Below are positions 17,203 to 25,852 of a stretch of 64,000 bases of DNA, in pieces. The stretch's first letter is position 1. Each line of letters begins with the position of its first letter. Origin of the DNA: DASQUK01 sp963717085. GTDB lineage: Bacteria > Actinomycetota > Acidimicrobiia > Acidimicrobiales > VFJN01. A program made the position numbers and the translations under genes. The notes below the pieces were generated by a model, which was given only the letters and a program-made list of their open reading frames with translations, made no database searches and was not told the DNA's origin. The stretch is taken from positions 1-64,000 of the forward strand of contig CAVQVM010000020.1 of the NCBI GenBank assembly GCA_963717085.1. Direction: 5' to 3'.

Positions 17203-18634
17203 CGTCTGCTCCTCGCGCCTCGGTCACCGTGCTGCGCACGTCACCATCGGCCAGGGTTGTGGTAAGCGCGTCGCCCTCCGCCACGCTGGCCGCCGAGTGC
17301 AGCACCCGGCCCCCGGAGTCGCGGGTGATCGACCAGCCGCGGGCCAGCGTGCGCGCCGGGTCGAGGGCTCGGACCTGCGCCTCGAGGCGGTCGAGGTCGT
17401 GCGCCGCGCCCGCAACCAGCCGGGACGGGCGATGCGCCAGGCGCTGACCGGCGACTGCGAGCGCCAGCTCCCGGCCACGGAGGTGACCCCGCGCGCTCGA
17501 GGAGGTCCGGCCGGCGGCGCGCTCGAGCACCCGAGCGGAGCGGTCGAGGGCGCCGCCCGCCGCCCGCCGCACCCGTTGGGGCCGCGAGGTCAGGTCACGG
17601 TCGGCGGCGGCCAACCCCTGGCGGGTCGCCACCGCCACGTGGCGGCCACACGCGCTCAGCCTCAGGGCCTCGGCGCGCAGCCGCCGCCGCGCCGCGACGG
17701 AGATGTCCTGCCACACCTCGACGGTGCGCCGTTCGAACGCCCGGACGTCGTCGACGACCGCCTGGGCACACGCCGTCGGCGTCTTGTAGGCCCCGTGGGC
17801 AACCTCGTCGGCGATCGTGCGGTCGATGTCGTGGCCGATGCCGGTGAGCACCGGCACGTCGAGGCCGGCGATGGTCCGGGCGATCAGCTCGCTGTCGAAG
17901 GCCGCCAGGTCGGTGGTCGCGCCCCCACCCCGCACCAGCAGCACGGCGTCGACGCCCCGGGCGGCGACCGCGCCCAGCCCCCACGCCACCGACCGCGCCG
18001 CGTCGTAGCCCTGCACGCGCACGTCGGCCCGGAACACCCGGAAACCGATGCCCGAGCGGCGCAGCTCGTCGAGCACGTCGTGCTCGGCGGCGCTGCCGGC
18101 GCTGGTGACCAACCCCAGCCGCAGGGGGACCAGCGGGGGCGGCAGCTCGGACTGCCGGGCGAGCAGCCCCTCGCCATCGAGGCGCCGGAGCAGGCGCTCG
18201 CGATCGGCCGCCAGCCGTCCCAGTGTGAAGTCGGGGTCGATGTCGGACATCTGCAGCTGCAGCCGCCCGCCCCGGGGCCAGTACCCGGGCCGTCCCCGGA
18301 CCCTCACCTCGGTGCCGTCGACCATGCGCACGGCGTTGCCCCCGGCGGCCAGCCGGGCGTTGACCTGGCGCCGGGCGTCGTCGAACAAGACCACCGCGAG
18401 CGTGGCCAGCGGTGGCTTGGACAAGTCGCCGCCCGGCGCCGGCTCGATCAGGTCGTACCACACCATCCCGGCGCGACCCCGGCTCAGGTTCCGGATCACG
18501 CCCCGGACCCAGACCTCCTCGGGGAACGCTCGGCGCATCGCCACCGCCACCGTCTCGGCGACCTCGGTAACCGACCAGGTGGGCTCGCCGGGGTCGTCCC
18601 ACAGCGTCTGGGGCGTCGGGCGGGGCTTCGGCAC
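17195..18634 (-). CDS. xseA: Exodeoxyribonuclease VII large subunit
   Basis: 479 residues. An N-terminal OB-fold (about residues 17-125, with WVRGVIRNLSRG) is followed by the catalytic domain with LGLVTSAGSAAEHDVLDEL, LLVRGGGATTDLAAFDSEL and LTGIGHDIDRTIADEVAHGA. The C-terminal coiled region, Arg/Ala-rich, anchors the small subunit. It cleaves single-stranded DNA in both directions during repair. It forms a two-gene operon with xseB and is divergent from the MBL hydrolase. Confidence 0.95.
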   Translation of the reverse strand: MPKPRPTPQTLWDDPGEPTWSVTEVAETVAVAMRRAFPEEVWVRGVIRNLSRGRAGMVWYDLIEPAPGGDLSKPPLATLAVVLFDDARRQVNARLAAGGNAVRMVDGTEVRVRGRPGYWPRGGRLQLQMSDIDPDFTLGRLAADRERLLRRLDGEGLLARQSELPPPLVPLRLGLVTSAGSAAEHDVLDELRRSGIGFRVFRADVRVQGYDAARSVAWGLGAVAARGVDAVLLVRGGGATTDLAAFDSELIARTIAGLDVPVLTGIGHDIDRTIADEVAHGAYKTPTACAQAVVDDVRAFERRTVEVWQDISVAARRRLRAEALRLSACGRHVAVATRQGLAAADRDLTSRPQRVRRAAGGALDRSARVLERAAGRTSSSARGHLRGRELALAVAGQRLAHRPSRLVAGAAHDLDRLEAQVRALDPARTLARGWSITRDSGGRVLHSAASVAEGDALTTTLADGDVRSTVTEARGADDD

Positions 18635-18657
18635 AGGGCCGACGTTAGCGACGGCCT

Positions 18658-18668
18658 CTGACGGTCAG
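18658..18668. promoter_or_regulatory. Short palindrome between xseA and the MBL gene
   Basis: CTGACGGTCAG is an 11-base perfect palindrome (5+1+5) in the divergent intergenic space, 28 bases before the MBL start. It shares CTGAC/GTCAG arms with the steroid-ring operators but has different spacing, so I do not assign it to that regulon. Confidence 0.35.
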
Positions 18669-18695
18669 GGACGACCCGGCGTTAGGGTCGAGACG

Positions 18696-19667
18696 GTGCA
18701 CACCGAGATCGCCCCCGGAGTCCTGCAGATCGACACCCTGCTCGGCGGGTGGCAGCAGGTCACCGCTGGCTACCTGATCACCGGCGACTCCCCGGTCCTG
18801 GTGGAGACCGGCAGCCAGACGTCGGTGCCCGCCCTGCTCGCCGCCCTCGGCGAGCTGGGGGTCGACGGCAACGAGCTTGCGGGCGTCGCCGTGACCCACA
18901 TCCACCTCGACCACGCCGGTGGCGTGGGCGACGTCGCCGCCGCCTTCCCCAACGCCACCATCTACGTCCACGAACGGGGCGCCCGGCACCTCGTCGATCC
19001 CACCAAGCTGGTCAACAGCGCCGCCATGGTCTACGGCGACCTGCTCGACTCTCTCTACGGCCGGCTCACGCCCACGCCGGCCGAACGGGTGCACGTGCTG
19101 GCCGACGGCGAGCGGATCAGCGTGTCGTCGAACCGCATGCTCACCACCGTCGACTCGCCGGGGCATGCCAAGCACCACCTGGCGCTCCACGACTCGGACT
19201 CCGGGATCCTGTTCGCCGGCGACGCCGTGGGTGTGCGGCTACCGGACGTGGGCATCCTCCGACCGGCGACGCCGCCGCCGGACTTCGACCTCGATCAGGC
19301 GCTCACCTCCCTGGAGCGGTTCTCGGCACGCCGCCCCGCCGGCATCGCCCTCGCGCACTTCGGGCTTGTGCCCGACCCCGTGGAGATTCTGGACGAGGCC
19401 CAGGGCACGTTGCGCCGCTGGGCCGAGGTGGCCGAGGGGGCGTGGCGCCAGGGCCGCGACATCGCCGAGGCGCTGGCCGCCGAGTTCGGCGCCGAGCTCG
19501 AGGGCACCGATCCCGCCAAGCGCGAGAAGCTCGAGACCCTCAACGGGATCCACTCCAACGCCGCCGGCTTCCGCCGCTGGCTCGAGAAGCGTGCCGAGGC
19601 CGGCGGGCCCGGCGGCGCACCGTCAAGCAGCGTCCACCACCACCATCCAAGGAGCTCACATGCCTGA
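18696..19667 (+). CDS. Metallo-beta-lactamase-fold hydrolase
   Basis: GTG start; 323 residues. The zinc motif is THIHLDHAGG (H68, H70, D72, H73), with later ligands in VDSPGHAKHHL and LFAGDAVG. This layout fits hydroxyacylglutathione hydrolase-like or lactonase-like enzymes; the substrate is unknown. The tail contains VHHHHPRSSHA and overlaps the start of the thiolase gene by eight bases, so the two are an operon and the hydrolase may act on a thioester in the same pathway. Confidence 0.88.
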   Translation: MHTEIAPGVLQIDTLLGGWQQVTAGYLITGDSPVLVETGSQTSVPALLAALGELGVDGNELAGVAVTHIHLDHAGGVGDVAAAFPNATIYVHERGARHLVDPTKLVNSAAMVYGDLLDSLYGRLTPTPAERVHVLADGERISVSSNRMLTTVDSPGHAKHHLALHDSDSGILFAGDAVGVRLPDVGILRPATPPPDFDLDQALTSLERFSARRPAGIALAHFGLVPDPVEILDEAQGTLRRWAEVAEGAWRQGRDIAEALAAEFGAELEGTDPAKREKLETLNGIHSNAAGFRRWLEKRAEAGGPGGAPSSSVHHHHPRSSHA

Positions 19668-20862
19668 AGCCGTGATCGTCTCGACGGCCCGCAGCCCCAT
19701 CGGCCGCGCCATGAAGGGTTCGTTGGTGGAGTGCCGGCCCGACGACCTTTCGGCCACCATCGTGAAGGCGGCGCTCGAGAAGGTGCCCCAGCTCGATCCC
19801 GGGTCGATCGACGACCTGATGATGGGCTGCGGGCAGCCCGGCGGCGAGTCGGGCTTCAACGTGGCCCGCGTCGCCGGCATCCTCGCCGGGATGCACGATG
19901 TGCCGGGCGTGACGGTCAACCGCTACTGCTCGTCGTCGCTCCAGACGATCCGCATGGCGGCGCACGCCATCAAGGCCGGCGAGGGCGACGCATTCGTCAG
20001 CGCGGGGGTCGAGACCGTGAGCCGGTACGGCAACGGCATGGCCGACGACGGCCCCACGAATGCCGCGTTCGCCGACGCCAAGGCCCGCACCGCCGAGCGG
20101 GCCAACGGTGCCGACTCGTGGCAACCGGCCGAGGGCCTGCCCGACATCTACATCGCAATGGGCCAGACCGCCGAGAACGTGCGGCTGGCCGAGAACGTGA
20201 GCCGCCGGGAGATGGACGAGTTCGCGGCGCTGTCGCAGCAGCGGGCGGTGGCCAACCAGGAGAACGGCTACTGGGACGGCGAGATCACGCCCGTCACCAC
20301 GCCGTCGGGCGCCGTCGTCAGCAAGGACGACGGTCCCCGCGCCGGTACCACGGTGGAGAAGCTGGCGGAGCTCAAGCCCGTGTTCCGCCCCGACGGCGAG
20401 GTCACCGCCGGGAACGCCTGCCCGCTCAACGACGGCGCCGCCGCCGTGATCGTCATGAGCGACGCCACGGCCGCCGAGCTGGGGATCGAACCGCTGGCCC
20501 GCATCGTCTCGTCGGGCGTCTCCGCGCTCAACCCGGAGATCATGGGCCTCGGCCCCATCGAGGCGTCCCGCCAGGCGCTGTCCCGCGCCGGCATGGCCAT
20601 CGACGACATCGACTTGGTGGAGATCAACGAGGCGTTCGCCGCCCAGGTGGTCCCCTCGGCCAGGCACCTCGGCATCCCGTGGGACAAGCTCAACGTCAAG
20701 GGCGGCGCGATCGCACTCGGGCACCCCTTCGGCATGACCGGCGCCCGCATCATGACCACTCTGATCCACGCCCTCGAGGACGAGGACAAGACCTTCGGGC
20801 TCGAGACCATGTGCGTCGGGGGCGGTCAGGGCATGGCCATGATCATCGAGCGGCTGAGCTAG
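19660..20862 (+). CDS. Thiolase (acetyl-CoA acyltransferase)
   Basis: 400 residues, ATG with SD AAGGAG. The nucleophile Cys is in VNRYCSSSLQTI (C90). The His and second Cys are in GGAIALGHPFGMTGAR and CVGGGQGMAM near the end. EINEAFAAQVV is present. It cleaves 3-ketoacyl-CoA with CoA or runs the condensation in reverse; beta-oxidation is the likely role given the neighbourhood. A strong convergent hairpin follows (20880-20931). Confidence 0.93.
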   Translation: MPEAVIVSTARSPIGRAMKGSLVECRPDDLSATIVKAALEKVPQLDPGSIDDLMMGCGQPGGESGFNVARVAGILAGMHDVPGVTVNRYCSSSLQTIRMAAHAIKAGEGDAFVSAGVETVSRYGNGMADDGPTNAAFADAKARTAERANGADSWQPAEGLPDIYIAMGQTAENVRLAENVSRREMDEFAALSQQRAVANQENGYWDGEITPVTTPSGAVVSKDDGPRAGTTVEKLAELKPVFRPDGEVTAGNACPLNDGAAAVIVMSDATAAELGIEPLARIVSSGVSALNPEIMGLGPIEASRQALSRAGMAIDDIDLVEINEAFAAQVVPSARHLGIPWDKLNVKGGAIALGHPFGMTGARIMTTLIHALEDEDKTFGLETMCVGGGQGMAMIIERLS

Positions 20863-20879
20863 ATCGCTCCGGTTCCGAT

Positions 20880-20931
20880 CGAACTTGCGGCGGTTGGCGA
20901 TGCCAGGGCGGCGGCAACCACCGCAAGTTCG
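20880..20931. terminator. Bidirectional terminator-like hairpin
   Basis: The arms CGAACTTGCGGCGGTTG and CAACCACCGCAAGTTCG pair over 17 positions with one mismatch and an 18-base loop. They sit between the convergent thiolase (stop 20862) and MarR-GNAT gene (stop 20956). No T-run, as usual for such GC-rich genomes. Confidence 0.65.
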
Positions 20932-20955
20932 GCATAGATAGGGGGCGCCGCACCG

Positions 20956-21924
20956 TCAGAGCACGCCGGCGCGGGTCTCCAGGTCGAGGCGCCACGTCTG
21001 GCCGACGAGGTCGTGGCCGAAGCTGTGGTGCGCCTCCTCGTCCACCAGCTCGAAGCCCGCGGCCTCGTAGAGGCGGCGGGCCGACACCAGCATGTCGTTG
21101 GTCCACAGGACCAGCGACCGGTAGCCAGCGCCGCCGGCGAAGCGGACGCACTCCTCGACCAGCCGGGCACCGATGCCGAGGCCCCGGGCGGCGGGGTCGA
21201 CCAGCAGGATGCGCAGCTGGGCCGTCTCGTCGTCGCGCCGCACGCACAGCACGCAGCCCACCGGCTCGCCATCCATCTCCGCGATCCAGGCCCGCTCGCG
21301 GGCCGGTTCGTGGTGCTGGGCGAAGTCCGCCACGATCCGGGCCACGAGCGCCTCGTAGCTCTGGTCCCAGCCGTACTGGGCCGCGTAGACCGCGCCGTTG
21401 CGCTGGACCATCCACCCGAGGTCACCGGGTCCCGGTTCGCGCAGCAGGTAGGCCCGGGGCGGCTCGCCGGGTCGCGGCGCGAGCGTGCCCTCGATCGTCG
21501 CCATCGCCGCCATCAGCCGGCGCCGGTCGGCCGCCGGAACGCCTGCGAGCATGGCCGCGGTGGCCTCGCTCGATCTGGCGTCGAGCGTCCTGAACTCGGC
21601 CCGCCCCCGCTCGGTGAGCCGGATCACCTGCCGGCGTCCGTCCTCGGGGGACCGCCGGGCGGTGATCAGCCCGGCGTCCTTGAGCCGCGCGACGACGCGG
21701 GTGAGGTAGCCGGCGTCGATCTGGAGCGCGCCGCGCAGGTCGGCGAGGTCAGTGGTCTCGTGCTGGGCCAGCTCGAACAGGACCCGGGCCTCGGTCAGCG
21801 AGTAGGGCGTGTCGACCAGCCCCGCCTGCAGGAGGCCGATCTGCTGCGTCCAGAACCGGTTGAATGCCCGGACGGCAGGAACCTCGTCGCCGACGGGCGA
21901 CGTTACCGTGGCGGTCGAAGACAT
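20956..21924 (-). CDS. MarR-GNAT fusion regulator/acetyltransferase
   Basis: 322 residues in two domains. About 15-145 is a MarR winged helix (SLTEARVLFELAQHETTDLA, then LRGALQIDAGYLTRVVARLK and DGRRQVIRLTERG). About 160-310 is a GNAT N-acetyltransferase with the acetyl-CoA loop LVDPAARGLGIGARLVEE. Fused proteins of this type exist in actinobacteria; the acetyl acceptor is unknown. The RBS is AGGAGG. The leader holds a MarR-like palindrome and a hairpin that covers the RBS, suggesting tight self-control. Confidence 0.88.
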   Translation of the reverse strand: MSSTATVTSPVGDEVPAVRAFNRFWTQQIGLLQAGLVDTPYSLTEARVLFELAQHETTDLADLRGALQIDAGYLTRVVARLKDAGLITARRSPEDGRRQVIRLTERGRAEFRTLDARSSEATAAMLAGVPAADRRRLMAAMATIEGTLAPRPGEPPRAYLLREPGPGDLGWMVQRNGAVYAAQYGWDQSYEALVARIVADFAQHHEPARERAWIAEMDGEPVGCVLCVRRDDETAQLRILLVDPAARGLGIGARLVEECVRFAGGAGYRSLVLWTNDMLVSARRLYEAAGFELVDEEAHHSFGHDLVGQTWRLDLETRAGVL

Positions 21925-21964
21925 CTTTGCCTCCTACAAGCAAATCCTTGACTGAGGCAAAGAT
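21923..21964 (-). promoter_or_regulatory. Operator and RBS-masking hairpin of the MarR-GNAT gene
   Basis: GAGGCAAAGAT over the RBS and first start-codon bases is perfectly complementary to ATCTTTGCCTC 20 bases upstream in the transcript. Inside lies TTGACTGAGGCAA (21948-21960), a 13-base MarR-type palindrome with one mismatched pair. Either the DNA palindrome (autorepression) or the RNA hairpin (translation control) could be used. Confidence 0.55.
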
Positions 21965-21979
21965 TATCGGCCGCGGGCG

Positions 21980-22837
21980 CTAGGGCAACCCGGCGTGGGG
22001 AACGCCGACCGTCGTGGTGAGCAGCACCGCCTCGCGGGCGGTGGCACGGTTGCTCTCGAAGAAGTCGGGGGCGGCGCAGGCCAGCAGGGTGCGGCCGTCG
22101 TCGCCGCCGAGCATGCAGGCGTAGATGCCGAGGCCGTCGGGGCCGAGGACCTCCTCCACCACGCCCTCGCCCTCGGCCACCCGCACCAGCCGGTTCCCGA
22201 GGGCGTCGGCCGCCCAGATGCACCCCTCGGAGTCGAGCGCGCACCCGTCGGGGGCCACCCCCTCGATCGTGGCCCACACCCGGCGGTCGGTCAGCGAACC
22301 GTCCGCGCCGATGGTGAAGGCGGTGTAGCGGCCGCCCATGGTCTCGCCGACGATCAGCGTCGACCCGTCGGGCGTGATGACGGAACCGTTCGGGAAGGCC
22401 AGGTCGTCGGCGGCCCTGTCCAGCGTGCCGTCGGGGGCCACGTGGACGAGGGCCGCGCTGCAGGGTGGGGCGCCGGCCATGATGTCGAACCCGAAGTTGC
22501 CGACGTAGGCGTGGCCGCGGGCGTCGACGACGATGTCGTTGGCGTGCCCGCCGCAGTGGTCGTTGATGTCGGCGTGGACCGTGACGGAGCCGTCCGGCCA
22601 CCGGCGAAGCACGCGCCGGTCCTTCATCGACACGACCAGCAGCGAACCGTCGGGCATCCAGCCGAGGCCCGAAGGTTGTGCCTCCACGGTGATGATCTCC
22701 TCGTGGGTTCCGTCGGCGTCGATGGCAAACACCGCGTGCCGGTAGAAGTCCGAGACCCACCAGCGGTCGTCGTGCCAGCGCGGGCCCTCGAAGAACCCGC
22801 CGCCGTCGGCCAGCGTTGCGAAGGAGCGGTCGCCCAT
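21980..22837 (-). CDS. SMP-30/gluconolactonase-like protein
   Basis: 285 residues from the ATG opening MGDRSFATLADGGGFFEGPR; the upstream in-frame stretch is low-quality. This is a six-bladed propeller with the metal-site pattern FFEGPRW (Glu), GHANDIVVDARG (Asn), FPNGSVITPDGSTL and ALDSEGCIWAAD (Asp). These enzymes hydrolyse sugar or other lactones. The next gene upstream is an SDR 26 bases away, so the two are probably one operon. Confidence 0.88.
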   Translation of the reverse strand: MGDRSFATLADGGGFFEGPRWHDDRWWVSDFYRHAVFAIDADGTHEEIITVEAQPSGLGWMPDGSLLVVSMKDRRVLRRWPDGSVTVHADINDHCGGHANDIVVDARGHAYVGNFGFDIMAGAPPCSAALVHVAPDGTLDRAADDLAFPNGSVITPDGSTLIVGETMGGRYTAFTIGADGSLTDRRVWATIEGVAPDGCALDSEGCIWAADALGNRLVRVAEGEGVVEEVLGPDGLGIYACMLGGDDGRTLLACAAPDFFESNRATAREAVLLTTTVGVPHAGLP

Positions 22838-22863
22838 GGGCCCGGACGGTAGCCCCGTTCTCG

Positions 22864-23778
22864 TCACCCGGCCCCGTACACCGGCGCCGGCGCGGGGGCA
22901 TTGGCCAACAGGTCGTCGACGACGGGGCCCAGCTCCGCCGGGTCCCAGCGCGCGCCCTTGTCGATGGGGACCCCGTGCTGCCACCCGTCTGCCACCGCCA
23001 CCCTGCCGGCCTCGACCTCGAAGACCCGGCCGGTCACATGCGCGGACTGCGTGGAGCCGAGCCACACCACCAGCGGCGCCACGTTCTCGGGGGCCATGGC
23101 GTCGAACGCCGTGGGATCGTCCGGCGCCGCCATCGTGTCGGCGAACACGGTCTCGGTCATGCGGGTGCGCGCGGAGGGGGCTATGGCGTTGGCGGTGACG
23201 CCATAGCGCCCGAGCTCCGCCGCCTGGACGAGCGTGAGGGCGGCGATCCCGGCCTTGGCGGCGCTGTAGGCGGCCTGGCCCACCGACCCCTGCAGGCCGG
23301 CGCCCGACGACGTGTTGACGATGCGGGCGTCGACCGTCTCACCGGCCTTCGCGCGCTCGCGCCAGTGCTCGGCTGCGAAGCGGGAGACGGCGAAGTGGCC
23401 CTTGAGGTGGACTCGGACGACCGCGTCCCATTCGTCCTCGCCGCACGACACGAACATGCGGTCGCGCACGAACCCGGCGTTGTTGACGACGACATCGAGT
23501 CGCCCGAACGCCTCGAGTGCGGTGCCGACGAGGCGCCGAGCGCCCTCCCAGTCGGCCACGTCGTCCCCGTTGACCACCGCCTCGCCGCCGCCGGCCGCGA
23601 TCTCGCCGGCCACCTCCCGGATCGCCGCGGGCGAGCCGCCGGTGCCGTCGAGCTCGGCCCCGATGTCGTTGACCACCAGCTGGGCGCCCTGGCGGGCGAA
23701 CTCGAGGGCGTGCGCCCGGCCGATCCCGCGCGCCGCACCGGTGACGATGACGACCCGACCCTCGCAGATCCCCGTCAT
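22864..23778 (-). CDS. SDR-family dehydrogenase (hydroxysteroid/3-hydroxyacyl-CoA type)
   Basis: 304 residues. Cofactor motif VTGAARGIGRAHALEF, NNAGFVRDRMF, catalytic NTSSGAG and YSAAKAGIAAL. The long insert DIGAELDGTGGSPAAIREVA and the C-terminal extension ending DLLANAPAPAPVYGAG are typical of the subgroup related to multifunctional hydroxysteroid enzymes. From memory it closely resembles mycobacterial Rv3548c, a KstR2-regulon member of about the same length; this was not checked by search. It may therefore belong to the steroid pathway whose genes start at 27.7 kb. Confidence 0.88.
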   Translation of the reverse strand: MTGICEGRVVIVTGAARGIGRAHALEFARQGAQLVVNDIGAELDGTGGSPAAIREVAGEIAAGGGEAVVNGDDVADWEGARRLVGTALEAFGRLDVVVNNAGFVRDRMFVSCGEDEWDAVVRVHLKGHFAVSRFAAEHWRERAKAGETVDARIVNTSSGAGLQGSVGQAAYSAAKAGIAALTLVQAAELGRYGVTANAIAPSARTRMTETVFADTMAAPDDPTAFDAMAPENVAPLVVWLGSTQSAHVTGRVFEVEAGRVAVADGWQHGVPIDKGARWDPAELGPVVDDLLANAPAPAPVYGAG

Positions 23779-23822
23779 GGGCGCATGGTGTCACACGGCG
23801 TCAGGAGCGACCCCGCCGGGTG

Positions 23823-24002
23823 TCAGAGCACGAACCCGGGACCGAAGTGGTCGACGAGCGCCAGGACCAGGACACCTATGACCGTGACGCGGGCGACCAC
23901 CGGCAGACTCTTCACCAGGTCGGTGATCGTGGGCAGCCGCTCGCTGCGGACGGCCACGAACTCGTAGATCGCGGCGATGAGGCCGATGATGGCGATGGTC
24001 AC
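23823..24002 (-). CDS. Very small membrane protein, 59 aa
   Basis: GTG start. The sequence begins MTIAIIGLIAAIYEFVAVRS, then polar ERLPTITDLVKSLPVVAR, then a second helix VTVIGVLVLALVDHFGPGFV and stop. Two membrane helices with a short charged loop. It fills the gap between the SDR and the Ddn-family gene on the same strand and shows coding bias on that strand. The family is not recognised. Confidence 0.65.
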   Translation of the reverse strand: MTIAIIGLIAAIYEFVAVRSERLPTITDLVKSLPVVARVTVIGVLVLALVDHFGPGFVL

Positions 24003-24032
24003 TCGAGCTTCCCCCTCCGAAGCCCCGGGAGG

Positions 24033-24464
24033 TCAAGGTCGCGGCTCGAGCAGCACCAGTGGGATCTCGCGGTCGGTCTTGGTCTGGTAGTCGCCGTAGC
24101 CCTTGTACCTGGCGACGACCTCGGGCCACAGCCGGGCCCGTTCGCCGGGATCGGCGATGCGCGCCCGCATGGGCCGCTTCGGTTCACGCCCCAGCGCCAC
24201 GTCGACATCGGGGTTGTCACGGAGGTTGAGGAACCAGGCCGGGTGGTGGTGATCGCCGCCACGGGATGCGACGACCACGATGGCGTCGCCGTCTTGCACC
24301 GGCGAGGTCAACAACACCGTGTGCGGTCGGCCGCTCTTCCGCCCCGTCGTGGTGAGCTCGAGCACCGGCATGTTGGCCACGTCCCATCCAAACCGTCCGC
24401 CGCTGATCTTCTGCACGGTTCGGTGGACGGTGTTCATCCCCTTCAGGAACAGGTCGCTCGGCAT
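24033..24464 (-). CDS. Ddn-family F420(H2)-dependent nitroreductase-like protein
   Basis: 143 residues. The split-barrel family motifs are LELTTTGRKSGRPHTVLLTS, VVVASRGGDHHHPAWFLNL and NPDVDVALG. Family members bind deazaflavin F420 and reduce quinones or other small molecules at the membrane. Together with the PPOX pseudogene at 79-505 it implies F420 use. It is divergent from the RNA methyltransferase gene. Confidence 0.9.
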   Translation of the reverse strand: MPSDLFLKGMNTVHRTVQKISGGRFGWDVANMPVLELTTTGRKSGRPHTVLLTSPVQDGDAIVVVASRGGDHHHPAWFLNLRDNPDVDVALGREPKRPMRARIADPGERARLWPEVVARYKGYGDYQTKTDREIPLVLLEPRP

Positions 24465-24498
24465 GCCCGGACACTACGTCGCGCCCCAGACTGGCGGC

Positions 24499-25302
24499 GT
24501 GACCACAGCGGACGACGCCCTTCTCGACGACTACAAGGCGCTCAACGACCCCGAGCGTCGCCGCGCGGTGGAGCGCCGCGGCGGGTTCTTCGTGGTGGAG
24601 GGCACGTTGGCACTGGAGGCGCTGCTGGCGTCGGATTTCCCCGTCCGCTCGGTGCTGGCCACTGCGCGCAAGGCGGAGGGGGTCCGTTTCCTCGTGGGCG
24701 GCCGGGCGCGGATCGTGGTGCGACCCGACGCCGAGGTCGAAGCGATCACCGGCTTCCCGTTTCATCGGGGCGTGCTGGCGGTCGCGGACCGGCGACCGCT
24801 GCCCATGCTCGCCGACGTCCTGCGGGGCGCCGAGCTGGTCGTCGTCGCCGAGGGGCTGAGCGACCACGAGAACGTCGGGGCGCTGTTCCGCAACGCGGCC
24901 GCCTTCGGCGCGGACGCGGTCTTGCTCGATCCCGCCACCGCCGACCCGCTCTACCGGCGCAGCGTGCGGGTGTCGCTGGGCCAGGTGCTGCGGGTGCCGT
25001 GGACCCGGCTTGCCACCTGGCCGGACGGACTCGGCCAGCTGCGGCAGCGGGGCTTCGAGCTGCTCGCCCTGACCCCGGCGGCCCAGGCAGTGCCCATCGA
25101 CGCCGTGGCGCGCGATATCGCCGGTCGCGGGCCCCCGGTCGCGCTGCTCGTCGGCGCTGAGGGGCCCGGGCTCAGCGACGCCGCGCTCATGGCATCCGAC
25201 CGGCGGGTACGCATCCCCATCGCCGGCTCGGTCGACTCGCTGAACGTGGCCACTGCGGCCGCGGTCGCCCTCCACCGGCTCAGTAGATTCGACCCCGCCT
25301 GA
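24499..25302 (+). CDS. TrmH/SpoU-family RNA 2'-O-methyltransferase
   Basis: 267 residues. The GTG opening MTTADDALLDDYKALNDPER is chosen; an upstream ATG at 24463 overlaps the divergent Ddn start. There is an N-terminal substrate-binding domain, then the SPOUT knot with EGLSDHENVGALFRNAAAFG, LLVGAEGPGLSD and IPIAGSVDSLNVATAAAVAL. It methylates a ribose in rRNA or tRNA; the target is not clear. Its stop overlaps the next ATG by one base. Confidence 0.9.
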   Translation: MTTADDALLDDYKALNDPERRRAVERRGGFFVVEGTLALEALLASDFPVRSVLATARKAEGVRFLVGGRARIVVRPDAEVEAITGFPFHRGVLAVADRRPLPMLADVLRGAELVVVAEGLSDHENVGALFRNAAAFGADAVLLDPATADPLYRRSVRVSLGQVLRVPWTRLATWPDGLGQLRQRGFELLALTPAAQAVPIDAVARDIAGRGPPVALLVGAEGPGLSDAALMASDRRVRIPIAGSVDSLNVATAAAVALHRLSRFDPA

Positions 25303-25823
25303 TGCCCGCCCTGACCGGACCCGCCCTCACCGCCGCGCTGCTCCTCGCGTTCGCCGGCGCCGCGAAGGCCATCGATCCGGTGATGACGGTGGGTGCCCTG
25401 CGGGCGCTGGGGCTGCCGTCGTCGAGGACCTGGGTGCGGATTGGTGCTGCGGCCGAGCTGCTCGTGGGCCTGCTGGCGGCGGCCGTCGGCTGGGCGTGGG
25501 TCTGGTGGCTCGTCGCCGCCAGCTACCTGGCGTTCGCGGCGTTCGTCGTCGCCGCACTGCGGGCGGGAACGATGGTGGGGTCGTGCGGGTGCTTCGGGCG
25601 CGAGGACACGCCGCCCCATCCCATCCACGTCGTGGTCGACGTCGCGTTGGCGGCAACGGCTGCCGCGGCGGCGGTCGTGGGGGTCGGCGCGCCGCTCGAC
25701 GCCATCGCCGACGCCCCGGGCAAGGGGTTGGTTGTTGCCGGGCTCAGCGTGCTGTCGGTGTTCGTCCTCTACGTCGTCCTCGTCGACCTCCCGAGGGCGC
25801 TGCGCCAGACTCGACGTTCCTGA
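25302..25823 (+). CDS. MauE/DoxX-like four-helix membrane protein
   Basis: 173 residues with four hydrophobic helices and the motif GSCGCFGRED between helices 3 and 4. That Cys-Gly-Cys motif is typical of MauE-type proteins thought to help thiol/redox maturation of exported proteins. It is translationally coupled to the methyltransferase (TGATG). No thioredoxin-like partner lies next to it, so the function stays general. Confidence 0.75.
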   Translation: MPALTGPALTAALLLAFAGAAKAIDPVMTVGALRALGLPSSRTWVRIGAAAELLVGLLAAAVGWAWVWWLVAASYLAFAAFVVAALRAGTMVGSCGCFGREDTPPHPIHVVVDVALAATAAAAAVVGVGAPLDAIADAPGKGLVVAGLSVLSVFVLYVVLVDLPRALRQTRRS

Positions 25824-25852
25824 GGCAGCCTTTTAGGTCGCGTGCGGGCACC

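Noticed and set aside
17297..18661. A 454-codon plus-strand open frame
   Set aside because: It is antisense to xseA, which is clearly coding.
18658..18668. CTGACGGTCAG as a fourth site of the steroid operator
   Set aside because: The arm length and spacing differ (5+1+5, not 6+3+6) and the neighbours are xseA and an MBL hydrolase.
19540..20769. A 409-codon minus-strand open frame
   Set aside because: It is antisense to the thiolase, no family motif, no RBS.
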